Source: Comamonas sp.
GTDB lineage: Bacteria; Pseudomonadota; Gammaproteobacteria; Burkholderiales; Burkholderiaceae_C
Direction: 5' to 3'
Length of the DNA: 64,000 nucleotides
Assembly (NCBI RefSeq): GCF_009360615.1
Contig: NZ_SPEY01000011.1
Coordinates: 62,001 to 126,000 of the forward strand
Part shown: positions 19,877-29,798 of the stretch, in pieces
How positions within the stretch are numbered: position 1 is the stretch's first letter
How the letters are laid out: each line of letters opens with the position of its first letter
The notes under the pieces: model-generated
Told to the model about the DNA's origin: nothing
The model's database searches: none
What the model saw: the letters and a program-made list of their open reading frames with translations, nothing else
Program-made: the position numbers and the translations under genes

Positions 19877-21232
19877 TTAGCTGAAAAGCCTTCTGGCGAG
19901 AAGTGAGCCGGCCGACAGCTCTGCGCTGTCGAGCTTGTCGTAGAGCAGTTCCAGGTCATGCTGAATCGGGTCCAGCGCCGAGACCGGCAGCAGATAGCCA
20001 TTCTGATCGCAGAGCACGCCGTCCATGGTCTGGCACAGTTGCTCGGCCACTTGACGCAGGCGCGCAAAAGGCTGCTGTCCGCGAGGCACCTGGGCCACGT
20101 CCAGACTGAGCAGGAATTCGCGCACGACCGACTGATCCAGATCGTCGCCCATGGCGGCCTGGGGGTCGTAGTTCAGCACCAGCACGGGTGGCAGTCCCTG
20201 GATGGGCGAAGCAAGCACCATGCGACCCGGCATGGGCGTGATGACAAAGCCCAGGCGCTGTGCATTCTGCTGCACATAACCGGCACTCCAGGATGCCTGA
20301 CGCGCCCGCAGCATAAAGCTCAGCTGCGCATCGTGCTCGCTGGCGAACTGGTCGAGCTCGCGTGCCCGAGAGACCTCATTGAGCATATTGGGCACATCGG
20401 CCATGGCGCCCAGGGCATCGGCAAAGCGCTGCACCTTGGTGACGAACTCAGAGAACTCGATCTCGTTGAGTGCGCCGGTACGGTTGGCCAGTTGCACCCC
20501 GGCCTGAAAACCCAGATAGCGCTGGCCGGTCTGCAGCGGCTCCCACTGCTTGCTCTCCTGGTTCATGCCCTCGATGGCGAAAGGCTTGTTGCCGGCACGG
20601 CGGGTGCTCGGCTGGGCCTGCAGCGCCACTTCGCCGGGAACAATCTGCGCCACCGTGACGGGGGCGATCGCATCGATCAGCGCATCCAGATGACCACGCC
20701 GCTCCACGGACGAGGCAGGAGGAATCGAAACGGCCAGCGGCGCGTCCGTCAGCACGGGCTCCACGGCCTGCGCGGCCGGCTCGGTCACGGCTGCAACGGC
20801 GGCATCCGTGCGCTGAACGGTCGCCTCTTGCTTGGCACCGGGGTACGCGGCTTCGGCGAGCTCGGGTTTCTGCTGGGCGGCAGCCAGTGCCTCCTGGCGC
20901 TGCGCTTCTTCATGGGCTTCACGCGCCACGAGCCGGGCCAGCTCGGCATCGGCTTCGGCAAAGCGACCGGCGGACTCCGGCATCTGCAGGGGCTCGGTAC
21001 CGGGAATCGCCTTGCCGAAATCGCCCAGAACGGGCTCGTGCTGATACTTGGTCAGATCCGCGCCATGGCCGACCGTGTTCATGCCGGGCTCGAGACGCTG
21101 AGGATCTGTGCTCTCTTCCTCAGGCTCTGCGCGCTTGGGCGCGTTGCGACGTGCCGTCCAGGAGTTGTAGGCAACGATCAGCGCCAACAGCACCACACCC
21201 AGGACGGCCAGACTGATTTGCAAGTTACTCAT
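19877..21232 (-). CDS. zipA: Cell division protein ZipA-like
   Basis: 451-aa bitopic inner-membrane protein. One N-terminal helix (about 5-23), then a basic stop-transfer patch, a long Pro/Ala/Glu-rich linker (about 35-215), and a C-terminal ZipA domain (about 300-440; MADVPNMLNEVS, PMPGRMVLASP and FARLRQVAEQLCQTMDGVL are visible). ZipA tethers FtsZ to the membrane at the division septum. Starts 36 bp after the smc stop in the smc-zipA-ligA order usual in Burkholderiales. Followed by a terminator. Confidence 0.9.
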   Translation of the reverse strand: MSNLQISLAVLGVVLLALIVAYNSWTARRNAPKRAEPEEESTDPQRLEPGMNTVGHGADLTKYQHEPVLGDFGKAIPGTEPLQMPESAGRFAEADAELARLVAREAHEEAQRQEALAAAQQKPELAEAAYPGAKQEATVQRTDAAVAAVTEPAAQAVEPVLTDAPLAVSIPPASSVERRGHLDALIDAIAPVTVAQIVPGEVALQAQPSTRRAGNKPFAIEGMNQESKQWEPLQTGQRYLGFQAGVQLANRTGALNEIEFSEFVTKVQRFADALGAMADVPNMLNEVSRARELDQFASEHDAQLSFMLRARQASWSAGYVQQNAQRLGFVITPMPGRMVLASPIQGLPPVLVLNYDPQAAMGDDLDQSVVREFLLSLDVAQVPRGQQPFARLRQVAEQLCQTMDGVLCDQNGYLLPVSALDPIQHDLELLYDKLDSAELSAGSLLARRLFS

Positions 21233-21268
21233 GTGAGAAAACGGTTCTTCAAAAGGGGAATGACCGGC

Positions 21269-24200
21269 TCAGGATAGCTCAGCCATGGAGAGGGCGGACT
21301 CCATGTCCACCGCAACAATTCGTGAAACGCCCTGCTCCTGCATGGTCACACCGATCAGCTGCTCCGCCATTTCCATGGCGATCTTGTTGTGACTGATGAA
21401 CAGGAACTGGGTTCCCTTGCTCATGCTGTGTACCAGCTTGGCATAACGCTCGGTATTCGCGTCGTCCAATGGCGCATCCACTTCGTCGAGCAGACAGAAG
21501 GGCGCGGGGTTGAGCTGGAAGATGGCGAACACGAGCGCAATCGCGGTCAACGCCTTTTCACCGCCCGATAGCAGGTGAATCGTCTGGTTCTTCTTGCCGG
21601 GAGGCTGGGCAATCACCTGCACGCCGGCGTCAAGGATTTCGTCGCCAGTGATCACCAGCTTGGCCTGGCCGCCGCCGAACAGCTCGGGGAACATGCGGCC
21701 GAAGTGGCGATTGACGATATCGAAGGTGCCGGTCAACAGATCCCGCGTTTCCGCATCGATCTTGCGAATCGCCTCTTCCAGGGTGTTCATGGCCTTGGTG
21801 AGGTCGTCCATCTGCGCATCAAGGAAGGTCTTGCGCTCGCGCGCCAGGGTCAACTCGTCGAGCGCCGCCAGATTCACCGCCCCCAGGGCCTGAATTTCGC
21901 GGTGCAGACGATCGATTTCACCCTGAAGACCATGAAGACGCACATTGCCCTCGGCAATGGATTGCGACACTGCAGCCAGGTCGGCATGGGCCTCGCTCAG
22001 CAGATTGCTGTATTGCTCCAGGCCCAGGCGCGCGGCCTGCTCCTTGAGCTGGAACTCGGTGATGCGCTGACGCAGCGGATCCAGCGCCTTTTCCAGACTC
22101 TGGCGGCGCTCGTCACTGGCACGCAGCTTGTTCGTCAGATCCTCATAGGCGCTGCGGCGCTCGGCGACTTCCTTTTCACGCTGCATCTTCAGATCCAGCG
22201 CATCTTGCAGACCGCCCTGCGCCGCCGCGTCCGACAGCCTGGCAAGTTCATCCTGGGCCCGCTGCTGCTCATCGGCCAGGGATCGGGTTTGCTGGCTTGC
22301 GGTTTCGATGGTGCGGGACAGTTCTGCACGGCGCGCGTGCAGAGTGCGCTGCGAAAAGGTCGCTTCCTGGGCCTGACGCTCCAGGCTGCGCAACTGCTCG
22401 CGCGACTCGTTCAAGCGACGCTCGGCATCCAGCACCCGGTCGCCCAGCTGGGCATGGCGCTCCTGGCTGTCGGCCAGCTGCATGTCCAGCTCCTCGAAGC
22501 GCGCTTCGGCAGCCACCTTGCGCTCTTCAATATCGGAGAGCTGGGCTTCGACTTCGGACAGATCCGCCGTGATCTGTGCATTGCGGGCACGCGCCTGCTC
22601 GGCCAGCTGCGACAGACGCAGGGTTTCGACCTGCAGCTCATGGGCACGGCTTTGCGACTCACTCGCTTCGCGGCGCGCGGACACCAGACGCTGAGACGCA
22701 TCGGCATAAGCGCTTTCGGCGCGCACCAGAGCCGAGCGCGACTCATCGGCAATCAGTGACTGGGCGCGGACTTCCTTCTCGAGATGCTCGATCTCCTGCG
22801 CCCGTGCCAGCAGACCCGATTGCTCGGAATCCTGGGCATAGAAAGTAACGCTGTGCACGGTCACCGCATGGCCTGTGGGCACATAGATGGTCTCGCCGGC
22901 CTGCAGATCGGCGCGCTTGGCCAGGGCCTCGTCAAGCGTGGGCGAGGTATAGCAGCCCGTCAGCCAGTCCACGAGGACGGAGCGCAGGCCGGCGTCACTG
23001 ATCTTGAGGAGATCGCTGAGACGCGCAAAGCGCGCAGCTGCCGTGACACCGGGAGCCTGAGCCTGGCTGAAGAAGGCCAGCCTCGCTGGCGGAGCATCCT
23101 GCCCGCCCGAGCCCAGAAAACCGCGCACCATGTCGAGGCGACCGACTTCCAGCGCCCCCAGACGTTCGCGCAGCGCGGCTTCCAGCGCGTTTTCCCAGCC
23201 CGATTCGATGGCAATGCGGCTCCACAGCCCCTGCAAGCCGTCCAGCCCATGCTTGGCCAGCCAGGGCTGGAGCTTGCCATCGGTCTTGACCTTTTCCTGC
23301 AAGGCCTTCAGAGCCTCCAGCCGCGCCGACAGATCGGCATGCCGGCTGTTCTCCGCATTCAATGCCTGCTGGCGCGCGCGCCGATCCTCGTCGAGCTGCG
23401 GCACGCTGTCCTGCAGTTCGTTGAGCACGGCATCCGCCATCTCGGCCAGCTCCTGGGCCTCGGCCAGCTGTGCCTGCAAATTGTTCAGACGTGCCTCGTC
23501 CGGCGTCTCCAGCGCATTGCGGTCGGTCCGCAAACGCTCGTAACGGGTTTCGAACTGGCGACGCTGCTCGTCCAGGCTGCGCTGCTCGGCGGCCAGCACC
23601 TGAATCTGCTGCTGCACCTGCACCACGGAGTTGCGCTGCTCGGCGTCGGCCTTCTGCGCCTTGTGCAAAGCCTCTTCCAGATCGGGCAGACGACTGCTTT
23701 GCTCCTCGAGCTGCGCGGCCAGCATCTCGGCCTGCTCCTCGGCATCCATGCCCGCGCCTTCGATGTTCTCGATTTCGCCCTGGGCCTCTTCGCTGCGGCT
23801 GCTCCACAGCAGCAGTTGCTCCGCCAGCTGCTGCAGGCGCTGCTGCACACGCTGGCGTCCTTCGACCACGTAGCGTATCTCGGCTTCCAGCTTGCCGACC
23901 TCGGCCGTGGCTTCGTAGAGCTTGCTCTGCGCCTGATTGACCTGATCGCTGGCTTCGTAGTGCGACTGACGCAGGGTCTCGAGTCCGCTCTCGTTGTTGC
24001 GGATATCGGCCATGCGCTCCTCGAGCTCGTTGACGACCTTCAGGCCTTCGACACGCACGCGATCCTGCTCGGCCTCGGCCTCGGCGCGCTTCATGAACCA
24101 CAGCTGATGCTGCTTGAGCGTGACCTGGGCGTTCAGGCCGTTGTACCTGGCCGCAACTTCGGCCTGCTTTTCCAGCTTGTCCAGATTGGCGTTGAGCTCG

Positions 24201-24796
24201 CGCAGAATGTCTTCCACACGGGTGAGGTTCTCGGTCGTGGCCGAGAGGCGGTTTTCCGTCTCACGACGACGCTCCTTGTACTTGGAAACTCCGGCCGCTT
24301 CTTCGAGAAACAGGCGCAACTCCTCGGGGCGCGACTCGATGATGCGGCTGATCGTGCCCTGGCCGATGATGGCGTAGGCACGCGGCCCCAGGCCCGTGCC
24401 CAGGAACACGTCCTGCACGTCGCGGCGACGCACAGGCTGGTTGTTGATGAAGTAGCTGCTATTGCCCTCGCGCGTGAGCACGCGCTTGACGGCAATTTCA
24501 CCGAACTGTCCCCACTGCCCGCCTGCGCGATGGTCACTGTTGTCGAACGTCAGCTCCACACTGGCGCGGCTGGAAGGCTTGCGGTGCGTGGTGCCATTGA
24601 AGATCACGTCCTGCATGGACTCGCCACGCAGTTCGCTGGCCTTGCTCTCGCCAAGCACCCAGCGCACCGCATCCATGATGTTGGATTTGCCGCAACCGTT
24701 GGGTCCCACCACCCCCACCATCTGCCCCGGCAGAATGAAGTTGGTGGGCTCGGCAAAGGATTTGAAGCCCGAGAGCTTGATGGAATTCAGGCGCAC
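21269..24796 (-). CDS. smc: Chromosome segregation ATPase SMC
   Basis: 1175-aa condensin subunit that loops and organises the chromosome. Walker A GPNGCGKSN and VRWVLGESKASELRG at the N-terminus, two long coiled coils around a hinge (about 500-680; SGGQD nearby), and C-terminal signature LLSGGEKALTAIAL with Walker B FCLLDEVDAPLDD. Full family length. Translation begins at GTG 24796 (VRLNSIKLSGFKSFAEP). First gene of the smc-zipA pair. Present as SMC rather than MukB, as expected in betaproteobacteria. Confidence 0.97.
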   Translation of the reverse strand: MRLNSIKLSGFKSFAEPTNFILPGQMVGVVGPNGCGKSNIMDAVRWVLGESKASELRGESMQDVIFNGTTHRKPSSRASVELTFDNSDHRAGGQWGQFGEIAVKRVLTREGNSSYFINNQPVRRRDVQDVFLGTGLGPRAYAIIGQGTISRIIESRPEELRLFLEEAAGVSKYKERRRETENRLSATTENLTRVEDILRELNANLDKLEKQAEVAARYNGLNAQVTLKQHQLWFMKRAEAEAEQDRVRVEGLKVVNELEERMADIRNNESGLETLRQSHYEASDQVNQAQSKLYEATAEVGKLEAEIRYVVEGRQRVQQRLQQLAEQLLLWSSRSEEAQGEIENIEGAGMDAEEQAEMLAAQLEEQSSRLPDLEEALHKAQKADAEQRNSVVQVQQQIQVLAAEQRSLDEQRRQFETRYERLRTDRNALETPDEARLNNLQAQLAEAQELAEMADAVLNELQDSVPQLDEDRRARQQALNAENSRHADLSARLEALKALQEKVKTDGKLQPWLAKHGLDGLQGLWSRIAIESGWENALEAALRERLGALEVGRLDMVRGFLGSGGQDAPPARLAFFSQAQAPGVTAAARFARLSDLLKISDAGLRSVLVDWLTGCYTSPTLDEALAKRADLQAGETIYVPTGHAVTVHSVTFYAQDSEQSGLLARAQEIEHLEKEVRAQSLIADESRSALVRAESAYADASQRLVSARREASESQSRAHELQVETLRLSQLAEQARARNAQITADLSEVEAQLSDIEERKVAAEARFEELDMQLADSQERHAQLGDRVLDAERRLNESREQLRSLERQAQEATFSQRTLHARRAELSRTIETASQQTRSLADEQQRAQDELARLSDAAAQGGLQDALDLKMQREKEVAERRSAYEDLTNKLRASDERRQSLEKALDPLRQRITEFQLKEQAARLGLEQYSNLLSEAHADLAAVSQSIAEGNVRLHGLQGEIDRLHREIQALGAVNLAALDELTLARERKTFLDAQMDDLTKAMNTLEEAIRKIDAETRDLLTGTFDIVNRHFGRMFPELFGGGQAKLVITGDEILDAGVQVIAQPPGKKNQTIHLLSGGEKALTAIALVFAIFQLNPAPFCLLDEVDAPLDDANTERYAKLVHSMSKGTQFLFISHNKIAMEMAEQLIGVTMQEQGVSRIVAVDMESALSMAELS

Positions 24797-25046
24797 AGTG
24801 TCAGTGTCGGTCTAGAAGCTGGCCTGCAAAGGCTTGTGATAGGGAAGACAAACGGCAACAGCAACGGCATCGACGCTGGCCCCTAAAGCCCCGCGCATGC
24901 TCGCAGCCATTCACACAAGGGAATCATAACGCGGCCTGCCCCTTCGTCAGCCGAGATTGCGGCATACACACAAACCATCGCTGCCTGTGCTTGTGCTCCA
25001 AGGGCTGACGACGGATTTCGATCGCGTGAAACAGTCGTTGGCGGCC

Positions 25047-25358
25047 TCAGACGCGGGGCTGAAAGGCGATCAGGCCGGCCCCCAGCAGGCAGACGGCAAC
25101 TCCAGCCATATCCCAGGCGCTGGGCTGGATGCCATCGACCAGCCACAGCCATACAAGTGCCGTACTGATGTAGATACCGCCATAGGCTGCGTAGATGCGG
25201 CCGGAAGCCGATGGATGCAAAGTCAGCAGCCAGACGAACAATGCCAGACTGGCTGCTGCAGGCAACAGCAACCAGACACTGCCACCCTGCTTGAGCCAGA
25301 GCCAGGGCAGATAGCAGCCCACGATCTCCGCCACGGCGGTCAGGGCAAACAGCATCAT
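25047..25358 (-). CDS. YnfA/UPF0060 family membrane protein
   Basis: 103-aa four-helix inner-membrane protein. The family core [18 protein letters not shown] and [26 protein letters not shown] is complete, and the C-terminal helix [17 protein letters not shown] matches. YnfA belongs to the small-multidrug-resistance-like fold, but its substrate in most bacteria is unproven. ATG 25358 (or 25355) is preferred to a TTG further upstream. Lies alone between smc and the GGDEF/EAL gene; a shared transcript is not evident. Confidence 0.9.
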   Translation of the reverse strand: MMLFALTAVAEIVGCYLPWLWLKQGGSVWLLLPAAASLALFVWLLTLHPSASGRIYAAYGGIYISTALVWLWLVDGIQPSAWDMAGVAVCLLGAGLIAFQPRV

Positions 25359-25427
25359 GGTCTTGACTTCAGGCAATTCGAACTCTCATACAGCGAAGGT
25401 CAGGCATTGTAGAGTCCCGCCACCGCC

Positions 25428-28400
25428 TCAGCGCATGGACACCGGGCTCAGCGCCGGGGTCGAGGATCCCGGCACATTGCCATTCGTGACCAGGCTTTCG
25501 AATTCGCCGACCGGCACGGGCGGGCTCATCAGATAACCCTGCCATGCATAGCAGCGTATGCCTTCAAGAAAACGGGACTGCGCCTGCGTCTCCACGCCTT
25601 CGGCAATCACATGCAGACCCAGGCTCTTGGCCAGGGCCACGATGGTGCGGGCAATCGCTGCATCATTGGGATCGGTCAGCACATCACGCACGAAGCTGCG
25701 GTCGATCTTGAGCTGATCGAGCGGCAGCCGCTTCAGATAGGACAGCGACGAGTAACCGGTGCCAAAGTCGTCCAGCGAGAATCCGATGCCGTAGGACTTG
25801 AGACGCATCATCTTGGCGATGGTGTCATCCACATCGGCCACCAGCATGCCTTCCGTCAGCTCGAGCTTGAGCCGGCGCGCATCGGCCCCATGCTCGGCCA
25901 GCGCCTTGAGCACCTGCTCGACAAAGCCGCTCTGGTGAAACTGCTTGGGGCTGACGTTGACCGAGAGCACGAGTTGCGCATACCGGGGATGCTTGGCCCA
26001 TTTCGCCAGCTGCTGACAGGCCGCCCGGAGCACCCAGTCCCCCAGAGGCAGGATGACGCCGGTTTCCTCGGCCAGCGGGATGAAGTGCGCAGGCGGAACA
26101 AAACCCTTTTCGGGGTGTTTCCAGCGCAGCAGGCCTTCGGCCCCGATCACCTTGCCCATTTCCACCTGGGGTTGATAGAACAGCTCGAACTCGCCGGCCT
26201 GCAGGCCGGCACGCATGTCCTGCTCCAGCGTGCGGCGCTCCTGCAGCGCCGATTGCAGCTGCGGATCAAAGAAGCAGCTGACATTGCGCCCCTGGCTCTT
26301 GGCCTGGTACATGGCCATTTCAGCGCGGCGCTGCACTTCCTCGCCCGTCAGCTCGGGCTCGCCAAACAGGCTCAGCCCCATGCTGACGGTAATGGAGCGC
26401 GGGACACCGCCGATCTCTATGGGTTCGCGCAAGCGGTTCAGCCATTGGTCGGCCTGCTGCTCCAGACGCGCGGCCGCCGCCACGGAATCGCTGCCGAGAT
26501 CTTCGATCAACAACACGAAATCATCACCGCCCTGGCGGGCAATCGTGGCCCCCGAGGGCAGCAGGCCACGGATGCGCTGACTCAGCGACTGCAGCAGCAG
26601 GTCGCCCTGATCCAGACCGTAGGTCTCGTTGAAGGACTTGAAGTTGTCGATGTCCAGCAGCACCACGCCGCCAAAATGGGCCTTGCGCTGGGCCACCGCG
26701 AGGGCCTGCTGCAGCCGGTCGGCCAGCAGGCGCCGGTTGGGCAGTCCTGTCAGTGCGTCGTAGAAGGCCAGACGACGAACCTCCTGCTCGGCCGCCATGC
26801 GCTGGCTCTGATCCTGCAGCACCATCAGACATCCATCGGCCTGCAGCACGGCGCTGACCGCCACCGGGCGGCGCAGGCCGTCAAGACCCCTGAGCATCAA
26901 TGTCTGCGCAGACACGGTGCAGGCCGAGGCTTCGGTCGAGAGCTCGTCCCACGGCGCATCCGTGCCATCGACGCGCTCGGAACGGCGCAGCTGCAAGATC
27001 CGGGCGGCCTGGGTTTTGGCCACTTGCCAGCGCTGGATCACCCGCTCGCGCTCTGCGGAATCGGGGAACATGCGCTCCCACCACTGCTGGGTGGACACGC
27101 TGGGCTTGCCACCATGGCCTGCCAGACGCAGAAACTCCTCGTTCCAGTACACCAGACGCCCGTCCAAATCCTCCATGACCAGGCCTACCGGCAGTCGTTG
27201 CATGAGGCTGCGCAACTGCTGATGCCCCAGCCTCTCCATCTGCTGAAGGCGCTTGCGCCCGCTGATGTCCTGCACCAGCACCTGCAATCGCCGGGACTCG
27301 TGACGTCCGGTCAGAAACGCATTGAGCTCCACCCAGATCGGCTCGCCGATCTTGGAGCGCAGACAGAACTCGCCCGCGTTGTGCTGAAACTGCTGCCGGT
27401 CCAGCCCTTCGAGCAGCTGCGCGCACTGCGCCTGGTCTTCAGGCATGATCAGCGCCAGCACGCTGCCCCCCTGGATTTCCTCCGCCTGATAGCCCAGCAG
27501 CCGGCAGAAATGCTGATTAACCTTGAGCACGCTGCGCGTGGCGATATCCAGCTCAAGCACTCCCATGGCGGCCTGCTCGCACATCGCATGAAAACGCGCA
27601 TCGCTCTCCTGGCGGGCCTGGGCGCTGAATTTGAGGCGCCGGCTCCAGCTCCAGCGGCTTTGCCACCAACCCGAAACCCAGGCGGCCAGCGCCAGTCCCG
27701 CCAGCAAGCCGGCTCCCAGCACCATCCAGGGCAGGTAGCGCTCAAGCCTTCTCTGACTGCTGAGTGCAGGCTTGAACTGCAGCGACCAGATGCGGTCGTA
27801 CACCTGTATCTGCCGCTCCAGAGGCTTGATCGAGGCAAATTCCGCCTGGGTTTCCGCTTCCGCCCACAGGGAGCCCGTGAACAGAATCTCCGTACCGCTG
27901 GCCGACAGCGACAGCGGCAAGGCCTGCTTCTTGTGGTCCTGCCCGACCTTGGGCAATGGGTCGGCAGGACTGAGGTCCACCAGCTTGAAAGCAACCTGCG
28001 GATAAAGGTTGGCCGGGACCAGCCCTCTGGCAAATTCACCGAGGCGGATCCGGGCATCGACCGTTCCGAGCAGCTTCTCGGAAACGCTGTTGAGTCCCTC
28101 CTGCGCTGCGGCGGGCCACAGCGGCGCACGCAACACAACGCCCTTGGGGCTATCGGGCAGCTGCAAGAAGCGAAATGGCGCCGACATCGACATCTGACGA
28201 GAGGTCCAGGCCTGCATCAAGCCGTGAAATGCCGCCGCAGGCTGACGGGCATTGCTGGCCGCCAGGGCCTCGTTGCCGATCATCGGCCAGACATAGGAAA
28301 CCTCGAAGGCCTGGAAATCCCGCGCGAGATCGGTGTTCAGCTCTTCGGCCACCGCGCGCGTCAGACTCAGCGCCTGCAGCCCGACCAGGCTTTCCCGGCT

Positions 28401-28688
28401 GAGCAAGGCGTGGGCATGCTGCGAAAAAACCTGCTGACCCGCATCCGCATCATTGCCCATTTGCTCGGCCAGCTTGGCGAGCAGTCGGTCATAGCTTGCC
28501 AGGCGCTGCTCCAGCGACCGCGTGGCCATATCGGCACTGAGCTGCAAACGCTGTTGCATGCGCGACTCCAGCGTTTGATGGAGCAGCCAGCTCCCCAGAC
28601 AGCCACAGGAGATGCCGAAACCCAATGCCAGCAGCGTCAACCAAGGTTTGCGCACTTTCATCAGTGGCTGAGTTGCGAATTGCGGCAT
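25428..28688 (-). CDS. CHASE-like / PAS / GGDEF / EAL cyclic-di-GMP regulator
   Basis: 1086-aa inner-membrane protein. TM1 about 17-35, periplasmic CHASE-type sensor (about 36-318), TM2 about 320-342, one or two PAS domains (about 360-640), GGDEF domain (about 650-810) and EAL domain (about 825-1070). The GGDEF signature is GGDDF (720-724) and the EAL motif is EGL (851-853). Other EAL catalytic positions look intact: NVSPKQF, ELTEGML, DDFGTGYSS, KIDRSFV and EGVET. It is therefore best read as a c-di-GMP phosphodiesterase with a degenerate or GTP-sensing GGDEF domain. ATG 28661 is an alternative start. Confidence 0.88.
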   Translation of the reverse strand: MPQFATQPLMKVRKPWLTLLALGFGISCGCLGSWLLHQTLESRMQQRLQLSADMATRSLEQRLASYDRLLAKLAEQMGNDADAGQQVFSQHAHALLSRESLVGLQALSLTRAVAEELNTDLARDFQAFEVSYVWPMIGNEALAASNARQPAAAFHGLMQAWTSRQMSMSAPFRFLQLPDSPKGVVLRAPLWPAAAQEGLNSVSEKLLGTVDARIRLGEFARGLVPANLYPQVAFKLVDLSPADPLPKVGQDHKKQALPLSLSASGTEILFTGSLWAEAETQAEFASIKPLERQIQVYDRIWSLQFKPALSSQRRLERYLPWMVLGAGLLAGLALAAWVSGWWQSRWSWSRRLKFSAQARQESDARFHAMCEQAAMGVLELDIATRSVLKVNQHFCRLLGYQAEEIQGGSVLALIMPEDQAQCAQLLEGLDRQQFQHNAGEFCLRSKIGEPIWVELNAFLTGRHESRRLQVLVQDISGRKRLQQMERLGHQQLRSLMQRLPVGLVMEDLDGRLVYWNEEFLRLAGHGGKPSVSTQQWWERMFPDSAERERVIQRWQVAKTQAARILQLRRSERVDGTDAPWDELSTEASACTVSAQTLMLRGLDGLRRPVAVSAVLQADGCLMVLQDQSQRMAAEQEVRRLAFYDALTGLPNRRLLADRLQQALAVAQRKAHFGGVVLLDIDNFKSFNETYGLDQGDLLLQSLSQRIRGLLPSGATIARQGGDDFVLLIEDLGSDSVAAAARLEQQADQWLNRLREPIEIGGVPRSITVSMGLSLFGEPELTGEEVQRRAEMAMYQAKSQGRNVSCFFDPQLQSALQERRTLEQDMRAGLQAGEFELFYQPQVEMGKVIGAEGLLRWKHPEKGFVPPAHFIPLAEETGVILPLGDWVLRAACQQLAKWAKHPRYAQLVLSVNVSPKQFHQSGFVEQVLKALAEHGADARRLKLELTEGMLVADVDDTIAKMMRLKSYGIGFSLDDFGTGYSSLSYLKRLPLDQLKIDRSFVRDVLTDPNDAAIARTIVALAKSLGLHVIAEGVETQAQSRFLEGIRCYAWQGYLMSPPVPVGEFESLVTNGNVPGSSTPALSPVSMR

Positions 28689-28791
28689 GCAAAAAACACA
28701 AGATTCCTGAGTTGCGAAGTGACTCCGATCCGCAGCAGCGCCGTGAAGCGGAGGCTGCCATACCCAGAGCCAACATGAGGAGCGACATAGT

Positions 28792-28811
28792 TTGTAGGAA
28801 CAAACCTACAA
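28792..28811. promoter_or_regulatory. TTGTAGG-N6-CCTACAA dyad (possible operator)
   Basis: Perfect 7-bp inverted repeat with a 6-bp AT-rich spacer, 104 bp before the c-di-GMP gene start. Regulator unknown. Confidence 0.45.
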
Positions 28812-28948
28812 CCAAAGAACATTCACGCCAAGTAGTTACCCTGAATGACTTGCCATGATTGCCTCTAGATTTAGATCAAATCATAGGCACAAGCTTGTAT
28901 ATCCAATACAAAGTGCTGCAAAATCAAGAGCACGCAGCGATCTCAAAA

Positions 28949-28970
28949 TTGACAAATGTCAATATTTGTC
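28949..28970. promoter_or_regulatory. Nested dyads TTGACA-AA-TGTCAA and GACAAAT-N6-ATTTGTC
   Basis: Two overlapping inverted repeats in an AT-rich block. TTGACA is also a perfect -35 hexamer, so this may be an operator placed over a promoter for the plus-strand gene. Confidence 0.45.
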
Positions 28971-29081
28971 GGAGCTTAGTCCTATTCCGACTTCCTCACA
29001 AACCGGGACAACGCGTATCTTTTTTGCAACAATCAGACAGAACCACAGTACAGCATCCGGTTATTTCTGCCAGAAAGAGAC

Positions 29082-29101
29082 TGGATAACGATGGATAACG
29101 A
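29082..29101 (+). repeat. Tandem 10-bp repeat TGGATAACGA x2
   Basis: Exact direct duplication ending 27 bp before the flavodoxin ATG, one helical turn apart, as expected for a pair of protein-binding half-sites on the same face. Confidence 0.55.
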
Positions 29102-29128
29102 GACTCTTCCACCGGCAACAGCGCAACC

Positions 29129-29629
29129 ATGTCCCACGGACCGACCCTGCTGATCGTCTACCATTCCCTGACGGGCGGCACCCTGCAGATGGCCGAAGCA
29201 GCCCGCAGCGGCGCCCGGCAGGAAGCATCCGTCCAGGTCCGCCTGCTGCACGCGACCGCCGCAGGCCCTCAGGACCTGCTGCAGGCTCAGGGCTATCTGT
29301 TTGCCACGCCGGAGAATCTGGCGGCGATCAGCGGCCTGATGAAGGATTTCTTCGATCGAAGCTATTACGCCGTGCTCGACCGGATCCAGGGCCGCCCCTA
29401 CGCCAGCCTGGTCTGTGCCGGCAGCGACGGCCGCAACGCAGCCCGGCAGATGGAACGCATTGCCACCGGCTGGCGCCTGAAGGCGGTGGCAGAGCCGATC
29501 ATCATTTGCACCCACGCTCAGACACCTCAGGCCATACTGGCGCCCAAGCAGATCCCGACCGCCGATCTCCGGCGCTGCGAAGAATTGGGCCAGTCGCTGG
29601 CCGTCGGTCTGGCCTTGGGCATTTTTTAG
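29129..29629 (+). CDS. Flavodoxin-like NAD(P)H-dependent reductase family protein
   Basis: 166-aa protein with the FMN-phosphate loop near the N-terminus (LLIVYHSLTGGTLQMAEA), then LFATPENLAAISGLMKDFFDRSYY and CAGSDGRNAARQMERI, the pattern of small flavodoxin-like oxidoreductases. No signal peptide, so cytosolic. No strong Shine-Dalgarno before the ATG. The next gene on the same strand encodes an AefR-like repressor 169 bp downstream. Electron partner unknown. Confidence 0.8.
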   Translation: MSHGPTLLIVYHSLTGGTLQMAEAARSGARQEASVQVRLLHATAAGPQDLLQAQGYLFATPENLAAISGLMKDFFDRSYYAVLDRIQGRPYASLVCAGSDGRNAARQMERIATGWRLKAVAEPIIICTHAQTPQAILAPKQIPTADLRRCEELGQSLAVGLALGIF

Positions 29630-29798
29630 GAAAACAAGGGATTACCCGCATCATTCCTCGCAGGACAGGCTCCAGACAGAGGCAAGAATGGGGCCTTCGG
29701 ATCGGGTTGAATAAATGTGCCATGATTGCGCGCGCATGCCCTCACCCGATGCGCGCTCCCAAGCAGGCATAGTCTGCGACTCCACCAGCTCTTGCGTC

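Larger units (their letters stand above)
28689..29128. other. AT-rich divergent spacer with several dyads
   Basis: 440 bp between the c-di-GMP gene (minus) and the flavodoxin gene (plus). The 28850-29060 part is clearly poorer in GC than the rest of the window. It contains three ordered elements described separately. No frame in it looks like a protein. Confidence 0.6.

Noticed and set aside
21575..24886. Long plus-strand frames antisense to smc (394 and 700 codons).
   Set aside because: High-GC antisense shadows of the SMC coiled-coil; composition (Gly/His/Leu-rich) is not that of a real protein.
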